Assembly: GCA_013202335.1 (NCBI GenBank)
Contig: JABMQR010000056.1
Location: forward strand, 1-9,800
Origin: Bacteroidota bacterium
GTDB lineage: Bacteria > Spirochaetota > Spirochaetia > JABMQR01
Reading direction: 5' to 3'
DNA: 9,800 bases
Below the pieces are notes generated by a model that saw only the letters and a program-made list of their open reading frames with translations, had not been told where the DNA came from and did no database searches. Position numbers and translations under genes: made by a program. Each line of letters opens with the position of its first letter. The stretch's first letter is position 1. Below are positions 1 to 6,411 of this stretch, in pieces.

Positions 1-203
1 ACAGTGTCTAAAGGAGAGTTTGTGAGTTGACTTTTAACACAGTATCTATTTATCCCGGTTAGCCGCTCACTTAATTGCCATAATTCCTTTTGTAATTTGA
101 TATCAGAACATTTTTTCGATGCCGCCTTCATTTTTTTCTTGGCAAAATACTTACCGGTTATTCCTTTTACTTCGCCAGAGCTGGCCAAATAGATACTGGT
201 TTT
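1..203 (-). pseudogene. C-terminal fragment of a retinol-dehydrogenase-like short-chain dehydrogenase (SDR)
   Basis: This is the downstream part of the chimera. The segment TSIYLASSGEVKGITGKYF, followed by a lysine-rich stretch and LWQLSERLTG, is the standard ending of SDR proteins related to retinol dehydrogenases. In those proteins a conserved 'GAxTSIYLASSPEVEGVTGKYF' block precedes a variable tail ending near 'LWELSEELTG'. No Rossmann GxxxGxG motif and no YxxxK catalytic pair are present, because the first ~80% of the protein is missing. Intact SDRs usually have about 8 more residues (roughly 'SPEEGAQ') between the FLKT-like and TSIYLASS-like segments, so the exact breakpoint may lie slightly upstream of 203. 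The reading frame runs about 18 residues past LTG to the window edge without a stop, suggesting that the original stop is also lost. It cannot be functional as an oxidoreductase. Confidence 0.72.
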
Positions 204-573
204 TAAAAACCCCAATAGTAAAGTCATAATTGTGAACCCAGGAATACCAAAAGAGGCAATAAAATAACGATCTAACCCATAATGTTCCTTATACGTATCA
301 AGCAAGACAAAACACTCAGACTTACGGGGATCCGGAGCAGAAAAAGAAGATAATGGATTGTCGTTCGATATTACTGGATGAGCGACTTGTCCCATCCAAT
401 TGATCCCAAAGAAAATCCCATTCAGAAATGATTCCAGTATTTGTTTTGATATGATGATTAACAACATCAACAAGAAGTATATCTGATTTCTCCTTATGCC
501 CATTGAAATAAAGCATCGGGATTCTTGCCGGATAATTATGGTGTAATGCTTTTTGAACCAGTTCTCTTCTCAT
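1..573 (-). pseudogene. Chimeric pseudogene: URO-D-like N-terminus, frameshifted, joined to a short-chain dehydrogenase C-terminus
   Basis: Translation from the ATG at 573-571 gives a typical URO-D-like start (MRRELVQKALHHNYPARIP) and then SEWDFLWDQLD, which matches the N-terminal third of COG0407-type proteins. The frame is lost near 384-396. One frame over, the family pattern resumes with MGQVAHP, APDPRKSE, LDRYFIASFGIPGF and MTLLLGF. From about 203 downward the same frame becomes KTSIYLASSGEVKGITGKYF and then LWQLSERLTG, which is the C-terminal end of retinol-dehydrogenase-like short-chain dehydrogenases, not URO-D. The frame stays open to the window edge. The start is 18 bases after the stop of the preceding URO-D-like gene, so it was probably the last URO-D-like gene of that operon. 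A TTG at 582 is also in frame but has no usable ribosome site and lies before the family-typical start. A chimeric assembly join is possible but would not explain the separate frameshift. Confidence 0.8.
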
Positions 574-590
574 AAATAACAATCCACTTA

Positions 591-1619
591 TTAATTAAAA
601 CTGAAGTGTGAAAATTCTTCGTACATGGCACGTATATTTTTTATTGGCGTACCATCATCGATTTCTCCACATGCGATAACGCCGCCCGCAGCACTCCCAA
701 CGTGTGTAAATACCTCACGAATATGTTTTCTTACTTCATCGGGTTTACCAAACATCATTACATGTTGTCTATCTAGATCAGTCCTAAAACACACTTTCCC
801 TGCATAATTTTTTTTAATCAGATCTAGACCAATTACATTTACTTGGCAGTTTAAAACTTTGACTCCAATATCGATCAAATCTGGTATAATTTCACTGATT
901 TGCCCGTCCGAATGAAAATGCACATCTACACCTGCATTTATAACTTTCTCAAACATCTTTTTATAAGCCGGTTTAAAGTATTTTCTCCACAAATCCGGAG
1001 ATATCATTAAGGATCTCTGCGTTCCCCAATCATCTGCAAAATGTAGACCGTCATATCCCACCTCAAGCCATTTGTCTATATATCGTAAATTAAATTCCAG
1101 TAAATCTTGTAAAAAGGCTTCATTTTGTTTAACACCAAGAGCGAGATCCATCATAAGTTGATTAAAACCATGAAGCTGTTGAGCTTGCTCAAAATAGACA
1201 ATCCAACCACCTCTTGCATAATACTTTTTGTTTGAACGATCTACATGCCCACTGTACAGTCTATGACTAGGTGGCCCAACCGAAAAATCAGGCCATTGAT
1301 AGTGTTTGTATAGCTCAAGATCCTCTAAAGGCACTTCCTTTGGGATACCACAAATACCAAGTTTTCCTCCGTACCATACAGTACCAAAGGCATCAACGTT
1401 TCTTCCTGTTTTATATTGAGGAGGAAAATCCTTTGGTTGAAGATCCGGTAACTCGGACCAACCAAAATCTTCATCGACAGATTGGAGAATCTCCTCCAGC
1501 TCTTCGCCATAAGCTATTTGAGCAGCAGGGAGAACCGCATGAGAAATGGGTGGACGATCAGGAAATGAAAAACTAATTGCCTTTTTAACCCTTTCTTTTG
1601 GAGTCATTATTTCTTTCAC
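591..1619 (-). CDS. URO-D-like (COG0407/PF01208) protein with HSDG metal-site variant
   Basis: A 342-residue protein of the uroporphyrinogen decarboxylase superfamily, the TIM-barrel group that includes HemE and the cobalamin/zinc methyltransferases MtaA, MtbA and CmuA. Family signs in order are MTPKERVKKAI at the N-terminus (5-15), HFADDWGTQ (193-201), MISPDLWRKYFKP (205-217), HFHSDG (234-239) and a C-terminal GGVIACG (312-318). The usual zinc pair His-x-Cys is replaced by His236-Ser-Asp238, while Cys317 remains, so a metal site is possible but altered. The GTG start at 1619 overlaps the stop of the preceding gene in a GTGA arrangement and has GGGAGG just upstream, indicating translational coupling. 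An internal ATG at 1607 gives the more family-typical first residue but lacks well-placed ribosome-site bases. It is probably not true HemE: it sits in a transporter operon with several paralogues and no haem genes. The reaction is unknown. Confidence 0.85.
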   Translation of the reverse strand: MKEIMTPKERVKKAISFSFPDRPPISHAVLPAAQIAYGEELEEILQSVDEDFGWSELPDLQPKDFPPQYKTGRNVDAFGTVWYGGKLGICGIPKEVPLEDLELYKHYQWPDFSVGPPSHRLYSGHVDRSNKKYYARGGWIVYFEQAQQLHGFNQLMMDLALGVKQNEAFLQDLLEFNLRYIDKWLEVGYDGLHFADDWGTQRSLMISPDLWRKYFKPAYKKMFEKVINAGVDVHFHSDGQISEIIPDLIDIGVKVLNCQVNVIGLDLIKKNYAGKVCFRTDLDRQHVMMFGKPDEVRKHIREVFTHVGSAAGGVIACGEIDDGTPIKNIRAMYEEFSHFSFN

Positions 1620-2719
1620 TCATACCTCCCATGCTCTTCTACAAGTTCTCGAACCATAGCTACCCGATATGTCAACGCATCGGGGGGAACCTGATCTGCT
1701 ACCCCTAATACATATTGAGGTTTTCTTCGCATTACTGTAAGAACTCTTTCAACAAAATGAATAAATTCTTCATCTGTGACAGAATCTGTAAAATAAGGCC
1801 CCGGAATACCGCCCCACATAATCGTGCTGTTGGCTTCGGTGTAGGTATCCCATTCCTCGACAGGAACATCTCCTACAGGGTCTGGAGTACAGGCTTCAAT
1901 AAACGACAACCCAACAGAACAAACCTCTTTTAGTAAGCCTTTAAGAGTACCGTCCATATGAATGCAAGAGTGTTTACCTAATTGCTGAATCTGTTGTGAC
2001 CAGTGAGACTGATAATCCCGCATATACGTTTCAAAATAATGAGGCCCAACCATTTCCGATGATAAGTTTTCTGGAATCATTATTATTTCCGCAGGACTTT
2101 CAAGAACAATTGAACAAGCTGCAGAAAGTGTACTTTTCATGCAGTTAATAACTTCATGAAAAAGCGAAGGAAATTGCATTTCAAGTAAAACTACGTTCAT
2201 AATGCCTGAATCCAAAGCTATAAGCTGCATGAGAGGACTCTTTGGCATATATGCCAGAAGTACACCATAATCACCTATCTGCTGTTTTCTCATATGTAGG
2301 AACTCATAATCAGGCTCATATGCTAAGTGCGAGTATGCATATTGATAAATCTTCAAGTCTTTGTCTGTTTCAACGAAGTGTTTTATAGGTGCTTCACTAA
2401 AAGAATTAGGAAGCCATTTCCACCGCTCTGTTATACTGCCAATTGGAGTAGAAATCGTTCTAGATCGTATACCATTAATTACCTCTTCTGTAACGTTACA
2501 TGAACGAAACAGCTCCTTAAAAGGAAAGCATCCTTGAAGGTAAAATCCTACACCCAATTCTCGATGCCACTCTAGATATGCATCACTACGAACAAAATCT
2601 TCTGGTTTAAGACCACGACATATAAGAGAAGTAGCCCAGTAATCCAAATCACCAAACCAGGGAACATGGTCAGCTTTTTTATGTTTTAAAATCTGTAGCA
2701 ATCGCTCTCTCGGTCTCAT
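1616..2719 (-). CDS. Divergent URO-D-like protein with HMDG in place of the zinc motif
   Basis: A 367-residue protein starting MRPRERLLQIL, the usual URO-D-like opening. Later marks are PENLSSEMVGPHYFETYM (216-233, equivalent to the DDWGTQ...SPDLFRKY region), HMDG (254-257), MWGGIPG (301-307) and VADQVPPDA (340-348). The HxCG zinc motif of MtaA/MtbA-type methyltransferases is replaced by His254-Met-Asp256-Gly, and no cysteine stands at the C-terminal ligand position, so classical His/Cys/Cys zinc binding looks lost. This is the most divergent of the intact paralogues. The ATG at 2719 is chosen because AGGAG lies 8 bases upstream. The frame is open back to a TTG at 2770, but that would overlap the upstream gene and has no ribosome site. 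It lies 16 bases after the stop of the preceding URO-D-like gene and overlaps the next gene by four bases, so it is mid-operon. It may have a non-catalytic, partner or different catalytic role, which the sequence cannot settle. Confidence 0.82.
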   Translation of the reverse strand: MRPRERLLQILKHKKADHVPWFGDLDYWATSLICRGLKPEDFVRSDAYLEWHRELGVGFYLQGCFPFKELFRSCNVTEEVINGIRSRTISTPIGSITERWKWLPNSFSEAPIKHFVETDKDLKIYQYAYSHLAYEPDYEFLHMRKQQIGDYGVLLAYMPKSPLMQLIALDSGIMNVVLLEMQFPSLFHEVINCMKSTLSAACSIVLESPAEIIMIPENLSSEMVGPHYFETYMRDYQSHWSQQIQQLGKHSCIHMDGTLKGLLKEVCSVGLSFIEACTPDPVGDVPVEEWDTYTEANSTIMWGGIPGPYFTDSVTDEEFIHFVERVLTVMRRKPQYVLGVADQVPPDALTYRVAMVRELVEEHGRYE

Positions 2720-2735
2720 TGATATTTCTCCTATA

Positions 2736-3896
2736 TTAAGAGTATGTGCACTTACTAGCTTCGTCGGCAAAAGCTGCTAGTAGTTCTGGTTCGGCATCAA
2801 AGAAATGATCACTTGGACAGAGAATATATCCTCCACCCTCACCTGCCTCGTTAAAGCATCTTTGAACCTCTTCCCTAGTTACAGAATCTTCAACGCCGGA
2901 CAAATAATGCACCTGATCGAACCCCCCAATCATGCAAACCTTGTCGCCAATTCTTTTTTTTGCAGCTGCAAGATCCACATCACCGCCCATATCCGGTGGT
3001 GTAAACGTTTCCATTGCATCGGGATTCATTGCAGCAATATCCTCCAAAATAGGCATCATACCGCCGCATGTATGGTATACCACTCTCTGATTTTGAGCAT
3101 GACACGCTTCAATAATTTGTGAATCATAAGGAGCTACAAATTGCCTGAATATGTCAGGAGAAATTACAGTTGTTGAAGCATCTCCACCGCCAAGTTCTAT
3201 GAGATCGTACTTTGCCCCTGCTAGGCTTTGTACATAATGAAGCTTTCTTTCCAACAACACCGATAGACATTGATGAACCCATTGGGGATCATCAAACGTA
3301 TCTAAGATCGCCTTTACGGTACCTCTCAGACAGCAAAAATCTTGCCAGCATCCAGGTTGCCCATACAGCTCGGAAGGGATGATGAAACCTCTAATAATTC
3401 CTTTCTGGCCAAATTCTTCATACTGATGGTTAACTTCTTCTACATTACATATCGGCCAACTTTGATAAGCCTGAAAAAGTTCAATATTCGTCTTTTCTTT
3501 CAGAAGTGGTTCTATTACCCAGGTAGTTAAAGGGGTTTCTTGAAGTACTGCATGTAATGAACCTTTTGGCGTCTCTATAGAAATATTTACAATTTCTCCA
3601 TTTTCATTTGGAGTCCTGTGTTCAAAAATTCTCCAAGAATTCGAAACAATACGTTTAATTTCTAAAAAATCTGTCTGTCCCTCATTGTCAGCAAAGAATT
3701 CTCCGCGACTAGTATCTGGGAGAACTGGAATTACCCATCTAATCGCATCTAAACCAAGCGCCTCAAAAAATGCATCTCTGGTTATACCGCCCATGTACTG
3801 TTTAAGCCAAGGATCAAATACATGATGTGTTGTTGCTGGAAGACGATCAGGTATACCTTTATCAAGAACAGTTATAAGTCGCTGCTTTGGTGTCAT
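2736..3896 (-). CDS. URO-D-like methyltransferase-family protein with complete His-x-Cys...Cys motif
   Basis: A 386-residue protein that begins MTPKQRLITVLDKGIPDRLP. It carries LIELGGGDASTTVISPDIFRQF within 232-253, YHTCGG (274-279), GGFDQVH (324-330) and GGGYILCPSDHFFD (354-367). His275 and Cys277, with Cys360 in the C-terminal block, match the spacing of the zinc ligands known in MtaA, MtbA and CmuA, where zinc activates a thiol acceptor for methyl transfer from a methyl-corrinoid. This makes it the best candidate here for a working zinc methyltransferase, though the acceptor and donor are not encoded in the window. The ATG start is preceded by a strong GAGGAGG (3901-3907). It follows the ABC permease by 17 bases and precedes the next paralogue by 16, so it is the first of three consecutive URO-D-like genes tied to the transporter. 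Confidence in the family is high, in methyl transfer moderate. Confidence 0.86.
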   Translation of the reverse strand: MTPKQRLITVLDKGIPDRLPATTHHVFDPWLKQYMGGITRDAFFEALGLDAIRWVIPVLPDTSRGEFFADNEGQTDFLEIKRIVSNSWRIFEHRTPNENGEIVNISIETPKGSLHAVLQETPLTTWVIEPLLKEKTNIELFQAYQSWPICNVEEVNHQYEEFGQKGIIRGFIIPSELYGQPGCWQDFCCLRGTVKAILDTFDDPQWVHQCLSVLLERKLHYVQSLAGAKYDLIELGGGDASTTVISPDIFRQFVAPYDSQIIEACHAQNQRVVYHTCGGMMPILEDIAAMNPDAMETFTPPDMGGDVDLAAAKKRIGDKVCMIGGFDQVHYLSGVEDSVTREEVQRCFNEAGEGGGYILCPSDHFFDAEPELLAAFADEASKCTYS

Positions 3897-3913
3897 GCTT
3901 CCTCCTCGCAGTG

Positions 3914-4918
3914 TTATTCTTTGATTTTATCAGTTTCATCGATAACAGGCATCAATAGTTTATCTCTTACGGTATTACGATATTGATTTAGCATGATGGC
4001 AAGGACAACCAATATGCCATAAACAACTTTCCTTAAAAATGGAGATACATTAAACATTGATAAACCAGCCTCCATGAGCCCGAGTAAGAGAACTCCAGCA
4101 AAAGCATTAAGCATTGAACCTCTCCCACCTTCGAGACTAATACCACCTATAATGGCACCGCCAAATGCTAAAAATACACTACCATCTGCAAGACCCGGAG
4201 GAACAGCTCGTAAAAATCCTGTATAAAAAAGTGCTGAAAAACCAGCAAAAACTCCACTCAATGTGTAAAGGGCTACATACATTCTTTTTGGATCGATACC
4301 AACCATTTCAGCAGACTGAGCATTACCGCCTATAGCGTAAATATGGCTTCCAAACCCTGTTCTGGTCAGTATCAATTGCAACAGAACAACAACAAGTACT
4401 ATAATGATAATAGAGATATAATTAATTCCACCTACTGCCAAATAGGGTTTTGAAAAGCCCTTATAGACCGGATAACTCTGCAGTAGAAGGGTTGCTCCAT
4501 TAAAAGCCAAAGAGGTACCAAGAGTGGACAGAAACGGGTTAAGTCCTATTATCCCAACAAGAAAACCATTAAGAAAACCGCAACCAGCACCAATTAATAG
4601 GGGAACTAGCACGTCAAATGGTGGTGGAATAAATGGAGCCCATCTAGTAACAATAAGAGCAGATAGCATAGCCACAAAACCGCAAACCTCAGCTATTGAC
4701 AGGTCTATTCTTCCACCAATAAGACATAGACTTGTACCAAATACCAAAAATCCCAATGGTATAGACGAATATATAATAAAGATTATGGTGCGCAACTGAA
4801 GCATTCCTGCTGGTCGCAATAAAGCAAAAAACAGATAAAACACAACAATTAAAACCCAAGAAAGGTTATCAAGTAACTGCAATTTTATAAATATTTTAAC
4901 TTTGTTTTTTAGTTTCAT
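3914..4918 (-). CDS. ABC sugar importer permease, RbsC type (BPD_transp_2)
   Basis: A 334-residue integral membrane protein of the ribose/xylose/galactoside permease family. Hydrophobic segments run nearly throughout, clearly at 18-34, 43-66, 76-90, 102-124, 166-184, 213-235, 247-260, 270-287 and 297-311, about 9-10 spans. Family motifs are GGRIDLSIAEV (68-78, the 'GGIDLS' loop), LNPFLSTLGT (126-135), AIGGNAQSAEMVGI (195-208) and GGAIIGGISLEGGRGS (253-268). It would form the membrane channel together with the ATPase encoded just upstream and receive substrate from the binding protein at 7542-6412. The ATG follows a weak GGA-rich site. The gap to the ATPase gene is 25 bases and to the next URO-D-like gene 17, so all are probably co-transcribed. 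The length is normal and no defects are visible. Such permeases carry pentoses, hexoses, inositols or other small polar compounds, so the substrate is not determined. Confidence 0.92.
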   Translation of the reverse strand: MKLKNKVKIFIKLQLLDNLSWVLIVVFYLFFALLRPAGMLQLRTIIFIIYSSIPLGFLVFGTSLCLIGGRIDLSIAEVCGFVAMLSALIVTRWAPFIPPPFDVLVPLLIGAGCGFLNGFLVGIIGLNPFLSTLGTSLAFNGATLLLQSYPVYKGFSKPYLAVGGINYISIIIIVLVVVLLQLILTRTGFGSHIYAIGGNAQSAEMVGIDPKRMYVALYTLSGVFAGFSALFYTGFLRAVPPGLADGSVFLAFGGAIIGGISLEGGRGSMLNAFAGVLLLGLMEAGLSMFNVSPFLRKVVYGILVVLAIMLNQYRNTVRDKLLMPVIDETDKIKE

Positions 4919-4943
4919 ATTTGCGCCAATTCCTGCAACACAA

Positions 4944-5696
4944 TTATAAATTTATGCTAATTTCTTCCAATTCATCTAATGTGGTTTCAGTCTTTTTTAC
5001 ATTTTTGATAATTTTTCCTCTTGACATAATGACAAATCTGTCAGCTACCGAATATGCATGTCCCAGATTATGTTCAATGATAATAACACCGATGTTATTT
5101 TTTTTTAATTCGGTGATAAAATTCATCACCTGTTTAACACCCTTAAGTGATAAAGCTGTTATTGGTTCATCCAAAATTACTAATTTTGCTTTAAAGCACA
5201 TAGTGCGAGCGATAGCTACTCCTTGCCTCTCGCCTCCAGAACAGAATCTCATTTCTTGATCCGGTGATGAAATATTTAACCCTAGTTTTCTCGTTAATAC
5301 TTCTGATTCATCTTTCATTTTTTGTAAATCCAAAAAATTAAAGGGTCCATACTTCTTATATTGTTCACGTCCTAAATAAATATTTTGGAAAACCTTCATA
5401 CAATCAACTATTGCCTGATCCTGATAAAGTGGTTCTATACCAAGTTTTCGAGAATCGTGTATGCTCTTGATGTCAACATGATTTCCCTCCAAAAATATAT
5501 CCCCTTTATTTTTTGAAATGAGACCAACCAGAATTTTTATCAAGGTCGACTTACCTGCGCCATTATCACCAATGACAGCAACAACCTCGCCGCTGTCAAC
5601 GGTTAAATCTACGCCATTGACTGCATGTACTTTCCCAAACCATTTATGAATGTTGCACATTTCCAGAAAAGGTGTTTTTTTAAGATCTTGTGCCAT
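4944..5696 (-). CDS. Single-domain ABC ATPase of a monosaccharide importer
   Basis: A 250-residue nucleotide-binding protein. Walker A is GDNGAGKST (43-51), the Q-loop YQDQ (91-94), the signature CSGGERQ (152-158), Walker B KLVILDEP (171-178) and the switch histidine His209 in IEHN. All catalytic parts are present. It pairs with the RbsC-type permease immediately downstream. RbsA-type ATPases of this transporter family usually have two fused nucleotide-binding domains (~500 residues). This one has a single domain, as in the fructose ATPase FrcA, and would act as a homodimer. Unusual details are Cys instead of Leu at the start of the signature and EPITALS where EPTAALx is normal. The ATG at 5696 has AAGGAAAG about 5 bases upstream. 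The gene is now separated from the binding-protein gene by an insertion-sequence remnant, which probably lengthened an originally short gap. Confidence 0.92.
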   Translation of the reverse strand: MAQDLKKTPFLEMCNIHKWFGKVHAVNGVDLTVDSGEVVAVIGDNGAGKSTLIKILVGLISKNKGDIFLEGNHVDIKSIHDSRKLGIEPLYQDQAIVDCMKVFQNIYLGREQYKKYGPFNFLDLQKMKDESEVLTRKLGLNISSPDQEMRFCSGGERQGVAIARTMCFKAKLVILDEPITALSLKGVKQVMNFITELKKNNIGVIIIEHNLGHAYSVADRFVIMSRGKIIKNVKKTETTLDELEEISINL

Positions 5697-5779
5697 TTGA
5701 ACTTTCCTTAGGCTCAGTTTTTGTTTTGAATGGTCACACCGAAACTAATAAGAAAACTGCCGGTGAGAACCATATGTAG

Positions 5780-5796
5780 AGCTTCCTGAAAAACTC
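5780..5796 (+). repeat. Left terminal inverted repeat of the IS remnant
   Basis: The plus strand reads AGCTTCCTGAAAAACTC from the outside inward. It matches the opposite end of the element (6353 down to 6334 on the minus strand, AAGCTCTTTCTGAAAAAGTG) apart from a 2-base gap and two substitutions. TATGTAG directly precedes it. Confidence 0.65.
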
Positions 5797-5859
5797 CATT
5801 TTAAGCCCCTCGGCCCACAGCCAAGGGGAAAATAATCAGGCCATAAAAAGATCCTAACT

Positions 5860-6227
5860 TTGATTTTATCCAAATTCATCACCAGTAGGATCATTCCAAT
5901 GGTATTCTCACTGGTACGTTTACCTTTAGCCATGATTCTATTTAGTCCATATCACCGTTTGGTATTACCAAACTTTTCTTCAATCGGTATACGATCCACC
6001 TCATCGGTACACTGCTGCTTTCTCTCTTCTTTTTTCACAGCAGTGTCTTTCGGCAGCCTGCCAGGTTTTGGTCCCGATAACCATATATTAAGAGCCTTGC
6101 AAAAGGCCCGGCATATTCATCTTCAAACTCATCCCAGGGAATTAGGCTGGAGAATTTGACCTAGCGGTGGATGTTGACGAACAAAATCTTCAAAGGATAA
6201 TTGCTTTTTATCGTCTTTTCGGTACAT
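5860..6227 (-). pseudogene. IS5-family transposase remnant (N- and C-terminal pieces only)
   Basis: The ATG at 6227 opens MYRKDDKKQLSFEDF, the standard start of a large IS5-type transposase group (MYRK...QLSFEDFYLPFGGKL...RWVKLAxLIPWDEFE). The frame shifts near 6178. The next frame gives NIHR, a TAG at the position of the conserved Trp of RWVKL, then VKFSSLIPWDEFEDEYAGPFA (6170-6098, one stop included). Around 6080 the sequence jumps to the C-terminal part: WLSGPKPGRLPKD, DRIPIEEKFGNTKR, a TGA where Arg is expected, YGLNRIMAKGKRTSENTIGM and LLVMNLDKI ending near 5860. The DDE catalytic core between these pieces is deleted, leaving at most the glutamate of the IEEKFG region. Two nonsense codons, one frameshift and a large deletion make this clearly non-functional. 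Confidence 0.85.
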
Positions 6228-6333
6228 TTAGAACTCCGCAGGTGCAAGAGTTTTGCCGATATTCGGCCGTTTTTCGTGCAATCAGATGCTCTGATGATAC
6301 CATATATCATATCTTTCGTTAAAAACATATAGA

Positions 6334-6353
6334 CACTTTTTCAGAAAGAGCTT
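6334..6353 (-). repeat. Right terminal inverted repeat of the IS remnant
   Basis: Read on the minus strand from outside inward it is AAGCTCTTTCTGAAAAAGTG, the partner of the left end at 5780-5796. The shared core is TYCTGAAAAA. TATGTAG immediately follows it on the plus strand (6354-6360). Confidence 0.65.
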
Positions 6354-6411
6354 TATGTAGTATGTATACAATCTCTCACCAGCGAAGTCCTAATGTACAG
6401 TATTCGCTACT

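Larger units (their letters stand above)
5773..6360 (-). mobile_element. Internally deleted IS5-type insertion sequence remnant
   Basis: About 575 bases of a decayed insertion sequence lie between the binding-protein and ATPase genes. It has imperfect terminal inverted repeats (5780-5796 and 6334-6353, sharing AGCT...TYCTGAAAAA). It is flanked by a 7-bp direct repeat TATGTAG at 5773-5779 and 6354-6360, a candidate target-site duplication. Inside are the first ~50 and last ~80 codons of a DDE transposase, while roughly the central 200-250 codons are missing. Full elements of this sort are about 1.4-1.5 kb. Orientation follows the flanking genes. It cannot move on its own, but its ends might still be recognised by a related transposase. 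The remaining 51 bases (6361-6411) and 76 bases (5697-5772) on either side are probably the original binding-protein/ATPase spacer. Confidence 0.82.

Noticed and set aside
2717..2770. Upstream TTG start at 2770 for the HMDG-type gene
   Set aside because: It would overlap the preceding gene, has no ribosome site, and adds 17 residues before the family-typical MRPRERLL. The ATG at 2719 has AGGAG at good spacing.
2805..3122. Plus-strand open frames opposite the URO-D-like, permease and ATPase genes
   Set aside because: They lie entirely antisense to well-supported genes, have no ribosome sites or recognisable domains, and look like by-products of the coding frames.
5745..5859. Continuation of the transposase frame past LLVMNLDKI to 5745
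   Set aside because: The family similarity ends at about 5860 and the rest runs through the terminal repeat, so it is read-through sequence and not part of the protein.
6381..6408. Hairpin AGCGAA/TTCGCT after the binding-protein stop as a terminator
   Set aside because: It has only six paired bases around a 16-base loop and no following T run on the transcribed strand.
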